A stretch of DNA of 18,135 nt from Pseudomonadota bacterium (GTDB taxonomy: Bacteria > Pseudomonadota > Gammaproteobacteria > Burkholderiales > Gallionellaceae), in NCBI GenBank assembly GCA_021847165.1, contig JAJZUH010000022.1, positions 1-18,135 of the forward strand. Reading direction: 5' to 3'. Of this stretch, positions 7,640-15,421 are shown one piece after another (within the stretch, counting starts at the first letter, position 1; each line of letters begins with the position of its first letter). The translations under genes and the position numbers were made by a program. Below the pieces are notes generated by a model. The model saw only the letters and a program-made list of their open reading frames with translations. It was not told the origin of the DNA and did not search any database.

Positions 7640-8755
7640 ATGAAGATAGGCATCCCCAAAGAGATCAAGACCAACGAGAACCGCGTCTCGCTCGTCCCGG
7701 CCGGAGCAGAGGCCTTGGCTGCAGCCGGCCATACGGTGATCGTGGAAACCGGCGCCGGACTGGGTAGCGGTTTCAGCGATGCGCAATATCTGGCGGCCGG
7801 CGCGCAGATCGGCAAGGATGCCGATGCGGTGTGGGCGGCGGCCGACCTGATCGTGAAAGTGAAGGAGCCGATCGAGCCGGAATGGAAACGCATCCGTCGC
7901 GGCCAGGTCATCTTCACCTATTTCCACTTCGCCGCGAACGAGCAGCTGACGCGCGCGCACCTGGCCTCGGGTGCCATCTGCATCGCTTACGAAACGGTCG
8001 AGCTGCCGTCGCGCGAACTGCCGCTCTTGACGCCGATGTCGGAGGTGGCCGGGCGCATGGCGGTGCAGGAAGGCGCCAAATATCTGGAGAAACTGAACGG
8101 TGGCCGCGGCATCCTGTTGAGCGGCGTGCCCGGCGTGCCGCCGGCCAGGGTGGTGATACTCGGCGCCGGCGTGGTCGGCGTGAACGCCGCCAAGATCGCC
8201 GCCGGCATGGGGGCGAGCGTGGTCGTCCTCGACATCTCGCTGGAGCGGCTGCGCTACCTGAGCGACGTCATGCCCGCCAACGTGCAGCTGGTGTTCTCCG
8301 ACCGCCACAACCTGCTGGCGCAGATCGCCAATGCCGACCTGATCATCGGTGCCGTGCTGATACACGGGGCGGTCGCGCCGAAACTGATCCGCCGCGAAGA
8401 CCTCAGGACCATGCGCCCCGGCGCAGTGATCGTGGATGTCTCGGTCGACCAGGGCGGTTGCATCGAAACGACGCACCCGACCACGCACGAGAACCCGACC
8501 TTCATCGTGGACGGCGTGGTCCATTACGGCGTGGCCAACATGCCCGGCGGCGTGCCCATCACCTCGACGCTGGCGCTGACCAACGCCACCCTGCCCTACG
8601 TGCTGAAACTGGCGAACAAGGGATACCGGCAGGCGCTCAAGGAATCGTCGGCATTGCAGAACGGGCTCAATATCATCAGCGGCATGGTCACCCACCGCAA
8701 GGTCGCCGAAGCGTTCGGCATGGACTACCACCCTGCCGAGTCGTTCCTCGACTGA
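7640..8755 (+). CDS. ald: Alanine dehydrogenase
   Basis: Cytosolic enzyme for NAD-dependent reversible oxidative deamination of L-alanine to pyruvate and ammonium. It has 371 residues, the normal length. MKIGIPKEIKTNENRVSLVP is the family N-terminal signature. The substrate-binding lysine K75 in VKVKEP and the catalytic histidine H96 in IFTYFHFA fall at the usual numbers. The Rossmann NAD site is VVILGAGVVGVNAA, and DVSVDQGGCIETTHPTTH follows it. ATG 7640 has AGAGGAG at 7628-7634. The 154-bp spacer upstream shows no clear promoter or terminator. The gene ends 11 bp from the convergent hydrolase. In other bacteria ald is often induced under low oxygen, where the reductive direction can help recycle NAD; here that is only suggestive. 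Confidence 0.96.
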   Translation: MKIGIPKEIKTNENRVSLVPAGAEALAAAGHTVIVETGAGLGSGFSDAQYLAAGAQIGKDADAVWAAADLIVKVKEPIEPEWKRIRRGQVIFTYFHFAANEQLTRAHLASGAICIAYETVELPSRELPLLTPMSEVAGRMAVQEGAKYLEKLNGGRGILLSGVPGVPPARVVILGAGVVGVNAAKIAAGMGASVVVLDISLERLRYLSDVMPANVQLVFSDRHNLLAQIANADLIIGAVLIHGAVAPKLIRREDLRTMRPGAVIVDVSVDQGGCIETTHPTTHENPTFIVDGVVHYGVANMPGGVPITSTLALTNATLPYVLKLANKGYRQALKESSALQNGLNIISGMVTHRKVAEAFGMDYHPAESFLD

Positions 8756-8766
8756 TCGGGCGGCAT

Positions 8767-9663
8767 TCAGCTCTGCTTCCACCAGTCTGCGATGATGCTG
8801 CCCACCGCCGGATTGACCAGATAACCGAAAGAACGGTGGCTGTTCAGGCCTTCGTGGGTGCAGAAGAAATTGTAGATTCCCTGGCAGTGGTCATCGATCG
8901 TATCGACCAGCCCCTGCTCCAGCATCGCACCGAAGCTGTCATGCAGGTTCCGCCCCATGGCGACGAGATCGCCTTCTGCCGCCACGTTCACCCAGTGCCG
9001 GATCAGCCCGGGATAGCTCCTGCGGCGTCCTCCGTTCATTCCCATCAGGGATCGCTGTATATAGTGCATCCCGAGCGGGCTGCCGATGGTCAGGAAATCC
9101 AGCTTCCCGCGCAACTGCTCCTGATGCGTCAGCTCCCATAGTGCATCGTAGGCGATCACAGAACCCAGGCTGTGGCCGATCAGCAGCACGGGTTCGCGTT
9201 TCTCCAGCAGGGGGCGCACGACATGTTTCAGCAATTTGCGCATGTCGGCAGCCACACCGTCGCCATTGTTGAAGTAGCGCTTGATCTCCTGCTCCGTGCT
9301 GCGCGCATCCTCGGGCAGGAAACGGATCAGCACGGGCACATGATCCACCATGTTCAGGATGCAGCTGCTGATCCGCACCTCCCAGGAATTCGCCTGCCGG
9401 ACATCCTGTGCGGTCGGGCCGTGCTTGTTGATCAGCGCGTCGATCCACGGCATCTCGCGCGTGATGTCCTTGTACTTGCGGTAGTAGAGGTAGTTCCAGC
9501 TGACCAGGTGGAATTGTTCGCGGCGGGATTGCAGCGCCTCGGCGACCTGGCTGTCGGCGCGGCGCACCCCTTCGATGAGGGTACGCCAGAGCAACTCCCG
9601 GTGTTGTGCCGCCCGCGGCTTGGGATTCTTGCCGGGCACGAAGACGATGTGCTTGACGCTCAT
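8767..9663 (-). CDS. Cytosolic alpha/beta hydrolase of unknown substrate
   Basis: 298 residues without a signal peptide or membrane helices. The N-terminal strand KHIVFVPGKNPKP is followed by the nucleophile elbow LLIGHSLGSVIAYDAL with S165, then LDFLTIGSPLGMHY. The C-terminal THEGLNSHRSFGYLVNP probably holds the catalytic histidine. These are typical of lipase-like hydrolases. I chose ATG 9663 (MSVKHIVF); a GTG at 9693 is in frame but adds a non-conserved stretch, and neither has a strong ribosome binding site. It is the third gene of a minus-strand unit after the universal stress protein and the 95-residue protein, 70 bp downstream of the latter. The neighbours suggest a stress-linked role; the substrate cannot be predicted. 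Confidence 0.82.
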   Translation of the reverse strand: MSVKHIVFVPGKNPKPRAAQHRELLWRTLIEGVRRADSQVAEALQSRREQFHLVSWNYLYYRKYKDITREMPWIDALINKHGPTAQDVRQANSWEVRISSCILNMVDHVPVLIRFLPEDARSTEQEIKRYFNNGDGVAADMRKLLKHVVRPLLEKREPVLLIGHSLGSVIAYDALWELTHQEQLRGKLDFLTIGSPLGMHYIQRSLMGMNGGRRRSYPGLIRHWVNVAAEGDLVAMGRNLHDSFGAMLEQGLVDTIDDHCQGIYNFFCTHEGLNSHRSFGYLVNPAVGSIIADWWKQS

Positions 9664-9733
9664 GCCGCGCGCGCACCCGGGCGGGATCGGCACAGCGGGG
9701 ACACAGGGAGCTGCGGCACCATCCTGCAGGTCA

Positions 9734-10021
9734 TCACTCGTCGCTGCGGTGCGGCGCCGACCCTTCTGCCGGTTCGCCGGTTTCCGGATCTATCCAGTCG
9801 GAGATGCCGATCTCCGATTCCGCATCCTCCAGCGACTCGCCTTCTTCGTAATCATTGCCGCCGCTGGCCTGCATGTCCTCGACCGCCTCAAGCAGGGTTG
9901 GAAAGGGTCCGTACAACTCCTCGGTTCGCATGTCCTGCCAGTAAAAACCATCCGGCCGTTCGAACACGCGGGTATGGTCATAGTCCGGTGGAGTCTCGGG
10001 AATGCTTACAGTGGTGGCCAT
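9734..10021 (-). CDS. Conserved-looking acidic protein of unknown function
   Basis: 95 residues, strongly acidic, especially at the C-terminus ([20 protein letters not shown], then [10 protein letters not shown]). The middle reads [29 protein letters not shown], which looks like a small folded domain with aromatic residues and a helix. No signal peptide, membrane segment, metal motif or catalytic motif is seen. ATG 10021 is supported by a very strong AAGGGAGGG at 10034-10026. An upstream in-frame extension lacks such a site. It sits between uspA (57 bp upstream) and the alpha/beta hydrolase (70 bp downstream), so it is probably part of a stress-responsive unit. I do not recognise a named family. 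Confidence 0.82.
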   Translation of the reverse strand: MATTVSIPETPPDYDHTRVFERPDGFYWQDMRTEELYGPFPTLLEAVEDMQASGGNDYEEGESLEDAESEIGISDWIDPETGEPAEGSAPHRSDE

Positions 10022-10036
10022 GGTTCCCTCCCTTGC

Positions 10037-10053
10037 CGGCATGATGCATGCCG
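10037..10053 (-). promoter_or_regulatory. Small hairpin between uspA and the acidic-protein gene
   Basis: CGGCAT and ATGCCG form a 6-bp stem around a 5-base loop, just upstream of the strong ribosome binding site of the 95-residue protein. No T-run follows. It may be an intercistronic mRNA structure that sets relative expression. Confidence 0.35.
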
Positions 10054-10078
10054 ACGGCACATACGTTTCAGATGCGGA

Positions 10079-10522
10079 TCATTCCGCGCGGACCAGCAGC
10101 ACCGGCACGGTTGCCACGCGCACCAGTCCTTCGGCGACGCTGCCCAGCAGCAGGCGGTTCAGGCCGGAACGCCCGTGCGTGCCGATCACGATCAGGTCGG
10201 CAGGCCAATGGCGCGCCTCCTTCTCGATCACATTGGCGATGCGCTCGCCTTTGGCTTCGAGCAGCGCAGTCTCGGCCGACAGCCCGGCCTGTTTCACCTG
10301 TTCAAGCGCCAGCGCCAGCGTGCGCTCTCCGGTATTCCGCATGGCAGCCTGCAGGGCGGTGAAATCGATGTACGCATAGCCTTCGGCGTCGAGCAGGTAA
10401 ATCTCCTCCAGCACATAGACCAGGCGCAAACGGGCCTCGCGATGCGCCAGCCTGATCGCTTCCTGCAATGCACGCTCGGCAGTATCGCTGCCATCGATGG
10501 GGATCAGTATGCGTTGGTACAT
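10079..10522 (-). CDS. Universal stress protein, UspA family
   Basis: 147 residues, a single Usp domain. The N-terminus [19 protein letters not shown] is typical. The ATP-binding signature G-2x-G-9x-G-S is intact in [15 protein letters not shown], followed by [10 protein letters not shown] at the end, so it belongs to the nucleotide-binding group of Usp proteins. ATG 10522 has AAGGAG at 10534-10529; an in-frame start at 10555 adds 11 residues with no Usp character. It is the first gene of a three-gene minus-strand unit and is divergent from the Lon-like protease gene across a 169-bp spacer. Usp proteins act in the cytosol in survival of starvation, oxidative or low-oxygen stress; the specific role is not visible. 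Confidence 0.93.
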   Translation of the reverse strand: MYQRILIPIDGSDTAERALQEAIRLAHREARLRLVYVLEEIYLLDAEGYAYIDFTALQAAMRNTGERTLALALEQVKQAGLSAETALLEAKGERIANVIEKEARHWPADLIVIGTHGRSGLNRLLLGSVAEGLVRVATVPVLLVRAE

Positions 10523-10553
10523 GGCAGCTCCTTCTTCGATACGGGCTGCTGTC

Positions 10554-10582
10554 ATTCTATGCCTATTTTGCGCCCATGGAAT
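10554..10582 (-). promoter_or_regulatory. Candidate uspA promoter
   Basis: Reading on the minus strand, ATTCCA (10582-10577) is followed after 17 bp by TAGAAT (10559-10554). The -10 matches five of six consensus bases and the -35 only three of six. A weak -35 with a good -10 would fit activator-dependent expression. It gives a leader of roughly 25 bases before ATG 10522. Confidence 0.3.
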
Positions 10583-10594
10583 GGCCTGTGGCAG

Positions 10595-10670
10595 CCGCGC
10601 AAATCGCGGTTGCCGCGGAGCCGCTTATGGCGTTTAATCGAACCCACATGAGACCGTTCGATATGCGAAC
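10595..10670. promoter_or_regulatory. Two dyads in the uspA / Lon-like divergent spacer
   Basis: The 169-bp spacer 10523-10691 contains CCGCG-N5-CGCGG at 10595-10609 and GTTCG-N5-CGAAC at 10656-10670. CGAACCC occurs twice as a direct repeat (10640-10646 and 10666-10672). The second dyad lies 21 bp before the protease start. Either could be an operator or a leader stem; the regulators are unknown. Confidence 0.35.
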
Positions 10671-10691
10671 CCGACACTGCGGAAACCAGCC

Positions 10692-13115
10692 ATGCCGACC
10701 CTGAACCTGCCCCCCGCCGAGCTTCGCCTCACCGTGGATCCCGCCAGCCTGGGATTCTCCGACACCTCCGCATTGCTGGACCAGCAACTGCCGTGGATCG
10801 GCCAGCAACGCGCCGAGATGGCCGCCCGTTTCGGCCTGCAGATGGACCAGCCCGATTACAACCTGTTCGTGCTGGGTGAGGTCGGCAGCGGCCGCGCCTC
10901 CCTGCTCAAGCGTGCCATGCAGGATGCCGCCGCCGGCAGGCAGGTGCCGCCCGACCTGTGCTACCTGTACAACTTCGATGCGCCGGAGCATCCGCGGGCC
11001 CTGCGCCTGCCCGCCGGCCAGGGGCGCCTGCTGCGCCAGCTCATGGCACAGATGATGAAGTCGCTGCAGAAGCAGATCCCGCAATGCCTGAACGGCCAGG
11101 AATTCAAATCCGAGAGCAAGCGCATCGAGGACAATTACAAGACCGAGGAAGCGAAAGTCTATGCCGAGCTCGATGCCTACGCGGAGGCCCGCATGTTCAC
11201 GCTGCATCGCGAAAGCGGCCATCTGGTATTCACCTACCGCGATGCAAAGGGCCACACGCTGACCGAAGAAGAGATGCTGGCCCTGCCGAAGGAAAACCGC
11301 GTCACCATCGACCAGGCCGAACAGGAACTGCGCGCGGAGATCGCCCGCTATTTCGAGAAGACCGGCGCGATGGAACGCGTCAAGGACGAAGCACTGGCTA
11401 CGTTGCGGCGCCAGGCCGTGAAGCCGCTGCTGGACATGCAGTTGCAGGAAATCCGCAACGGGCTGAAGAAGCAGATCAAGGACTCGGTCAAGCTCGGCAC
11501 CTACCTGGAGCAGGTCATGCATGACGTGCTCGGCAACATCGAGCTGTTCGAGGCGCTGGATGCGGAAGACGATATCCGCCAGGAGGCGCTGCTCAAGGTG
11601 CTGTCGCGCTACCGCGTCAACCTGGTGGTGGACAACGATGGCCTGGCCGGCGCACCGGTGATCGTGGAAGACAATCCCCTGTTCCGCTCGCTGTTCGGCA
11701 GCATCGAATACCAGTCCGAAAACGACGTGCTGGTGACCGATTTTTCCCGCATCCGCGCAGGCAGCCTGCACAAGGCCCATGGCGGCTTCCTCATGCTGCA
11801 TCTGCGCGACCTGCTGAGCGACGGTCTGGTGTGGGAAAAGCTGCGGCGCCTGCTGCGCAGCGGGAGGCTGCAGATCGAGGAACCCGGCACGGCATTCACC
11901 CCCATCGCGACGGTCTCGCTCGAACCCGAAGCGGTGGACGTCGACGTCAAGATCGTGCTGATCGGTTCGCGCGAACAATATTACGAGCTGCAGGAAGAGG
12001 ATCCGGAGTTCGCCCGCCACTTCGCCGTCAAGGTGGATTTCGCGGAGAGTTTCTCGTCCAGCGCCGAGACGCGCCGCGCGACGGCAGCCTTCGTTGCGCA
12101 TGCCTGCCGCAGGCTGGGGCTGCCGCATTTTTCCGCCGCCGCAGTCGCACAGCTGCTGGAGGACGGACATCGCGAAGTCGACGACCAGTCGCGCCAGAGC
12201 GCGATCTTCGGACGCACCGAGTCGCTGGTGATGGAGAGTGCCGCACAATGCCGCGCCCGTGCAGGCCGCCTGGTCGAGGCGGCCGACGTCGAAGCGGCAC
12301 TGGCCGCGCGCACGAAACGCCACGACTACCCGGAGCAGCGGCTGCAGGAAGCCATCGCCGAAGGCGACGTGCTGATCGCGGTGCACGGCGAGAAAGTGGG
12401 GCAGATCAACGGATTGACCCAGGTGGACCTGTGGGACTATCGCTTCGGTTTTCCCGTGCGCATCACCGCGCGCACCCATGCCGGCGAAGACGGCCTGCTC
12501 AACATCGAGCGCGAAGTGGAGATGTCGGGACCGATCCACGACAAGGGCGTGTTCATCCTCAACAACTACCTCTCTGCGCTGTTCGCCCACAACGCACCGC
12601 TGGCACTCAACGCCGCCATCGTGTTCGAGCAGGAATACGAAGGCGTGGAAGGCGATTCCGCGTCCTGCGCCGAACTCTATGCCCTGCTCTCGTCGCTGTC
12701 GGGCGTACCGATCAGGCAAGGCATCGCGGTGACCGGCGCGGTCAACCAGCATGGCGAAGTCCTGCCGGTCGGCGGCATCAACGAGAAAATCGAAGGCTAC
12801 TTCCGCGTGTGCCAGGCCGCCGGACTGGACGGCAAACAGGGAGTGCTGATCCCGCATCGCAACCGCCGCCACCTGATGCTGGAACGCAAGGTCGTCCAGG
12901 CCGTCGAGCAGGGCCTGTTCCACATCCACACTGCGGAACACGTCAGCGCCGGCATCGAACTGCTCACCGGCCTGCCGGCCGGCATGGCGAATGCGACCGG
13001 GAACTTTCCGCATGGCAGCGTGCTGGGCCGCGCACAGCGTACCCTGCTGGCCTACCGCCGCGCCTGCCAGGCATCGGAACCGGCAAAATCCAGGCACAAG
13101 CATCTGCACACCTGA
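10692..13115 (+). CDS. Lon-like (AAA_32/LonB-type) ATP-dependent protease
   Basis: 807 residues, normal for the Lon-related AAA_32 family. The N-terminal part (IGQQRAEMAARFGLQM, YNLFVLGEVGSGRASLL at about 56-72) is the degenerate ATP-binding region. A charged helical insertion covers about 125-285. The AAA_32 core contains LHKAHGGFLMLHLRDLL and VDVDVKIVLIGSREQYY. A C-terminal Lon protease domain covers about 570-770. The catalytic serine is S656 in EGDSASCAELYALL and the lysine is K699 in GGINEKIEGYF; the 43-residue spacing equals that of E. coli Lon S679/K722. The Walker A lysine is arginine and the next residue is alanine, so ATP use may be altered. It has no LAN domain, so it is not classical Lon. 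ATG 10692 has only a weak ribosome binding site. Cytosolic protein quality control under stress is likely. Confidence 0.92.
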   Translation: MPTLNLPPAELRLTVDPASLGFSDTSALLDQQLPWIGQQRAEMAARFGLQMDQPDYNLFVLGEVGSGRASLLKRAMQDAAAGRQVPPDLCYLYNFDAPEHPRALRLPAGQGRLLRQLMAQMMKSLQKQIPQCLNGQEFKSESKRIEDNYKTEEAKVYAELDAYAEARMFTLHRESGHLVFTYRDAKGHTLTEEEMLALPKENRVTIDQAEQELRAEIARYFEKTGAMERVKDEALATLRRQAVKPLLDMQLQEIRNGLKKQIKDSVKLGTYLEQVMHDVLGNIELFEALDAEDDIRQEALLKVLSRYRVNLVVDNDGLAGAPVIVEDNPLFRSLFGSIEYQSENDVLVTDFSRIRAGSLHKAHGGFLMLHLRDLLSDGLVWEKLRRLLRSGRLQIEEPGTAFTPIATVSLEPEAVDVDVKIVLIGSREQYYELQEEDPEFARHFAVKVDFAESFSSSAETRRATAAFVAHACRRLGLPHFSAAAVAQLLEDGHREVDDQSRQSAIFGRTESLVMESAAQCRARAGRLVEAADVEAALAARTKRHDYPEQRLQEAIAEGDVLIAVHGEKVGQINGLTQVDLWDYRFGFPVRITARTHAGEDGLLNIEREVEMSGPIHDKGVFILNNYLSALFAHNAPLALNAAIVFEQEYEGVEGDSASCAELYALLSSLSGVPIRQGIAVTGAVNQHGEVLPVGGINEKIEGYFRVCQAAGLDGKQGVLIPHRNRRHLMLERKVVQAVEQGLFHIHTAEHVSAGIELLTGLPAGMANATGNFPHGSVLGRAQRTLLAYRRACQASEPAKSRHKHLHT

Positions 13116-13185
13116 CGACATTGCCTTGCAGGTACCGTCCCGTAGGCGGCCTGTCGGACGCAGGCAAATTGGCAAGGAGAAGACC

Positions 13186-13818
13186 ATGATGATGTTCAGC
13201 GATCGGGATGACGCCGCACGGCAGCTGGCAAAGGCACTGGGGCAATATCGCGGCCGGCATCCGCTGGTACTGGCGATCCCGCGCGGCGCCGTGCCGATGG
13301 GCCGGATCATCGCCGATGCGCTGGAGGGGGATGTGGACGTGGTGCTGGTGCGCAAGCTGCGGGCGCCCGGCAATCCGGAGTTCGCCATCGGAGCGGTGGA
13401 CGAGACCGGCTGGACCTACCTCGGCGACCATGCCAGGCACGTGGCAGGCAGCCAGGAATACATCGATGCCGAAAAGGCGACCCAGCTTGAAGTGATGCGC
13501 GAACGGCGCGCCAGCTATACCCCGGTGCGCCCGCCGCTCGACCCGGCCGGACGCATCGTGATCGTGGTGGACGACGGCCTGGCCACCGGCTCCACCATGA
13601 TCGCCGCATTGCACGCGCTGCGCGCAAAACATCCGCTGAAACTCATCTGCGCCGTCCCGGTGGCGCCACCGGATACGCTGGACAAGGTGCGGCCGTATGC
13701 CGACGAAGTGGTCTGCCTGAGCGCACCGGAAATGTTCTTTGCGGTAGGACAGTTCTACCACGCGTTCCCGCAGGTCAGCGACGACGAGGTCATCAAGCTG
13801 CTGGGAGCGATGGCGTAG
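13186..13818 (+). CDS. Phosphoribosyltransferase-family protein
   Basis: 210 residues with a type I phosphoribosyltransferase fold. The PRPP-binding signature VVDDGLATGSTM lies near residues 127-138. The N-terminal LVLAIPRGAVPMG and VLVRKLRAPGNPEFAIGAV match the family often annotated as phosphoribosyltransferase with unknown acceptor base. The C-terminus (VVCLSAPEMFFAVGQFYHAFPQVSDDEV) is also typical. ATG 13186 is the first of three consecutive ATG codons, with AAGGAGA at 13174-13180. It follows the Lon-like gene by 70 bp and is probably co-transcribed with it. Its stop lies 3 bp from the stop of the convergent dienelactone-hydrolase-like gene. In some bacteria these two domains are fused. 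The acceptor substrate is unknown. Confidence 0.9.
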   Translation: MMMFSDRDDAARQLAKALGQYRGRHPLVLAIPRGAVPMGRIIADALEGDVDVVLVRKLRAPGNPEFAIGAVDETGWTYLGDHARHVAGSQEYIDAEKATQLEVMRERRASYTPVRPPLDPAGRIVIVVDDGLATGSTMIAALHALRAKHPLKLICAVPVAPPDTLDKVRPYADEVVCLSAPEMFFAVGQFYHAFPQVSDDEVIKLLGAMA

Positions 13819-13821
13819 TTC

Positions 13822-14448
13822 CTAGAGGTGGGTTGCGAACCATTCCGCAGCGGCGCCGGCCGCCTGTTGCAGCGTGCCGGGTTCCTCGAACAGGTGCGTC
13901 GCACCGGGCACGAGGATGAGTTCCCTCTTGCAGGACATCAGCGCATAGGCCTGCTGGTTCAACTCGATCACGCCGTAATCGTCGGCACCGACGATGAGCA
14001 GCGTGGGCGCGGTCACACCCGCCAGCGCCCGCTCGCCGGCCAGATCGGGACGTCCGCCGCGCGACACCACCGCGGCGATCCGGCCGCCCATCACTGCGGC
14101 CGCCTGCAAGGCCGCCGCGGCTCCCGTGCTGGCACCGAAATAACCGAGCTTCAGCCCCTGCGTCCCGGGCTCGTCCTGCAGCCAGGCCGTGGCCGCCAGC
14201 AAACGCCGCGTCAGCAGTGCGATATCGAAACGCGTATCGTAATCCTGGTCCTCTTCGCGGGTCAGCAGGTCGAACAGCAACGTGCCGATACCGCGTTGCT
14301 GCAGCACCCCGGCCACATAGGTGTTGCGCGGGCTGAACCGGCTGCTTCCGCTGCCATGCGCAAACAGCACCACGCCTTTCGCACCCGGCGGCAGGTTCAG
14401 CTCGCCATCAAGCTCGACCGGAGCGGCAGGGATGCGGACGCTACTCAT
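13822..14448 (-). CDS. Dienelactone-hydrolase-like alpha/beta hydrolase
   Basis: 208 residues, cytosolic, no signal peptide. Oxyanion loop FAHGSGSS is at about 29-36; nucleophile elbow GYFGASTGAA has S107; the acid is in VGADDYGV (D156 or D157); the histidine is H185 in PGATHLFEEPG. The spacing and the segment SRGGRPDLAG are typical of the short hydrolase that is fused to, or encoded next to, a phosphoribosyltransferase of the type found convergently here. ATG 14448 gives the expected N-terminus; the ribosome binding site is weak. It is the last gene of the minus-strand hsp20 unit, 23 bp after the hibernation factor gene. The name is a fold-level assignment; dienelactone itself is not a likely substrate. 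Confidence 0.88.
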   Translation of the reverse strand: MSSVRIPAAPVELDGELNLPPGAKGVVLFAHGSGSSRFSPRNTYVAGVLQQRGIGTLLFDLLTREEDQDYDTRFDIALLTRRLLAATAWLQDEPGTQGLKLGYFGASTGAAAALQAAAVMGGRIAAVVSRGGRPDLAGERALAGVTAPTLLIVGADDYGVIELNQQAYALMSCKRELILVPGATHLFEEPGTLQQAAGAAAEWFATHL

Positions 14449-14471
14449 CGCGGCGCCCGCCTGGCTGCGGC

Positions 14472-14822
14472 CTAGCCTTCGCTGCCGCGCCGTTCTTCAT
14501 GCTTCTTGACGTCGCCGCGCAGCTTGCGCGCGTAGTCTTCGAGCTGGCGCTTGGCAGCGTCGAAACCATCGCGCAGCGCGACATAGACATCCTCGGCATG
14601 GTCGCGGTTGACCACGATCTCGCCGCCGGCCACGCCAATGTCGATGCGCACGTTGAACTGCCTGCCCTGCTGATGATGCTTGTGCGGCATCTCGACCACG
14701 ACCCGGCACGACATGATGTGATTGAAGAACTCGTCGAGTTTCTTCACCTTCTCGCGGATATGTGTCTCCAGCGCTGCCGACTGCTCAAAGTCACGAATGG
14801 TGATCTGTAAGGGGATTTGCAT
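14472..14822 (-). CDS. Hibernation promoting factor / RaiA-family ribosome-associated protein
   Basis: 116 residues. The sequence begins MQIPLQITIRDFEQSAALETHIREKVKKL and shows the beta-alpha-beta-beta-beta-alpha pattern of the S30AE/HPF family. The basic segment MPHKHHQQGRQFNVRIDI is followed by VNRDHAEDVYVALRDGFDAAKRQLEDYARK, the usual second helix. Proteins of this family bind the 30S decoding region and silence ribosomes in stationary phase, starvation or hypoxia. The length fits the short class: it lacks the C-terminal dimerisation domain of long HPF but has a charged tail (KKHEERRGSEG). ATG 14822 is preceded by GGAGAAG. It lies 46 bp after the BCAM0308-family gene in the same unit. A second, housekeeping hpf near rpoN would be expected elsewhere in the genome. 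Confidence 0.9.
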   Translation of the reverse strand: MQIPLQITIRDFEQSAALETHIREKVKKLDEFFNHIMSCRVVVEMPHKHHQQGRQFNVRIDIGVAGGEIVVNRDHAEDVYVALRDGFDAAKRQLEDYARKLRGDVKKHEERRGSEG

Positions 14823-14868
14823 GAATTCTTCTCCAAGGTCCAGGTTGCCAACGCACCGCCGCGCCCGC

Positions 14869-15369
14869 TCAGTGCATCCAGTTCACCCGCAGCAGGTTCT
14901 GCTCCGGATTGTAGTGAAACTCCAGCTTGCCCTGGTACGCACGGTGCAGCGCATCGCCGATGCCGCGCGCCAGATGGATATCGGTGGTGGTCACCAGCGT
15001 ACCCTGCTGTGTCTTCTCGATGTCCATGATACGCTGCAATGGATGCGAAGCCTTCTCCTTCGTTTCATGATGGCGTATCTGCTGCAGCACTTCCTGTTCG
15101 TGCTGCGCGAAGAAATCCCCGCTCAACGACACATATCCGGCCGGGAAGCGGTCGCGCACCCGATGGCAGGCCGGACAGCACGTCTGGTGTGCGTCCTTCG
15201 GCTTGTCCAGCCATTGCCAGCGCCCGGCATGGTACACGGCACCGCAATCCGGACAGACAGTCGGCTCGGGCAGCTTGCCCTTGGTTTTATAGGTATCGTG
15301 CACCGCCTCCTGCAGCAGCTGGTCGCGGCGCACGAGGTGGAATCCGGGGGGATGTGATGAGTGAGTCAT
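14869..15369 (-). CDS. BCAM0308-family zinc-ribbon protein
   Basis: 166 residues, cytosolic. A four-cysteine zinc ribbon is formed by CPDC (C39, C42) and CCPAC (C64 or C65, and C68). After it come DRFPAGYVSLSGDFFAQHEQEVLQQIRH, a helical segment, and a C-terminal alpha/beta part (TTTDIHLARGIGDALHRAYQGKLEFHY). This matches the family named after Burkholderia cenocepacia BCAM0308, whose locus is, to my knowledge, inside the low-oxygen-activated cluster. The biochemical role is unknown; the name reflects a family, not a reaction. ATG 15369 has a strong AGAGGAG about 7 bases upstream. It is co-transcribed between hsp20 (52 bp upstream, with a hairpin in the gap) and the hibernation factor gene. 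Confidence 0.85.
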   Translation of the reverse strand: MTHSSHPPGFHLVRRDQLLQEAVHDTYKTKGKLPEPTVCPDCGAVYHAGRWQWLDKPKDAHQTCCPACHRVRDRFPAGYVSLSGDFFAQHEQEVLQQIRHHETKEKASHPLQRIMDIEKTQQGTLVTTTDIHLARGIGDALHRAYQGKLEFHYNPEQNLLRVNWMH

Positions 15370-15387
15370 GATGGTCTCCTCTGTGCC

Positions 15388-15413
15388 CTCCCCTGCGCGA
15401 TCCTGCAGGGGAG
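15388..15413 (-). promoter_or_regulatory. 9-bp perfect hairpin between hsp20 and the zinc-ribbon gene
   Basis: CTCCCCTGC (15388-15396) and GCAGGGGAG (15405-15413) are perfect inverse complements around an 8-base loop. On the minus strand it begins 8 bases after the hsp20 stop and is followed by GGCACAGAGGAG rather than a T-run, so it is not a canonical terminator. It may be an intercistronic stem that protects hsp20 mRNA from 3' decay or partly attenuates downstream genes. The same stem core recurs at 16088-16102. Confidence 0.6.
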
Positions 15414-15421
15414 GAAGTTGT

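Noticed and set aside
230..8755. An alanine-metabolism cluster formed by alr and ald
   Set aside because: The two genes are 6.3 kb apart on opposite strands with unrelated genes between, so there is no evidence of joint regulation.
10563..13388. A 941-codon open frame on the minus strand across the Lon-like gene
   Set aside because: It is antisense to a clearly identified protease whose protein is conserved over its full length. The antisense product is rich in histidine, glutamine and arginine with no domain, typical of GC-rich reverse frames.
15388..15413. Rho-independent terminator after hsp20
   Set aside because: The stem is strong but no T-run follows in the direction of transcription, and the next gene follows closely with its own ribosome binding site.
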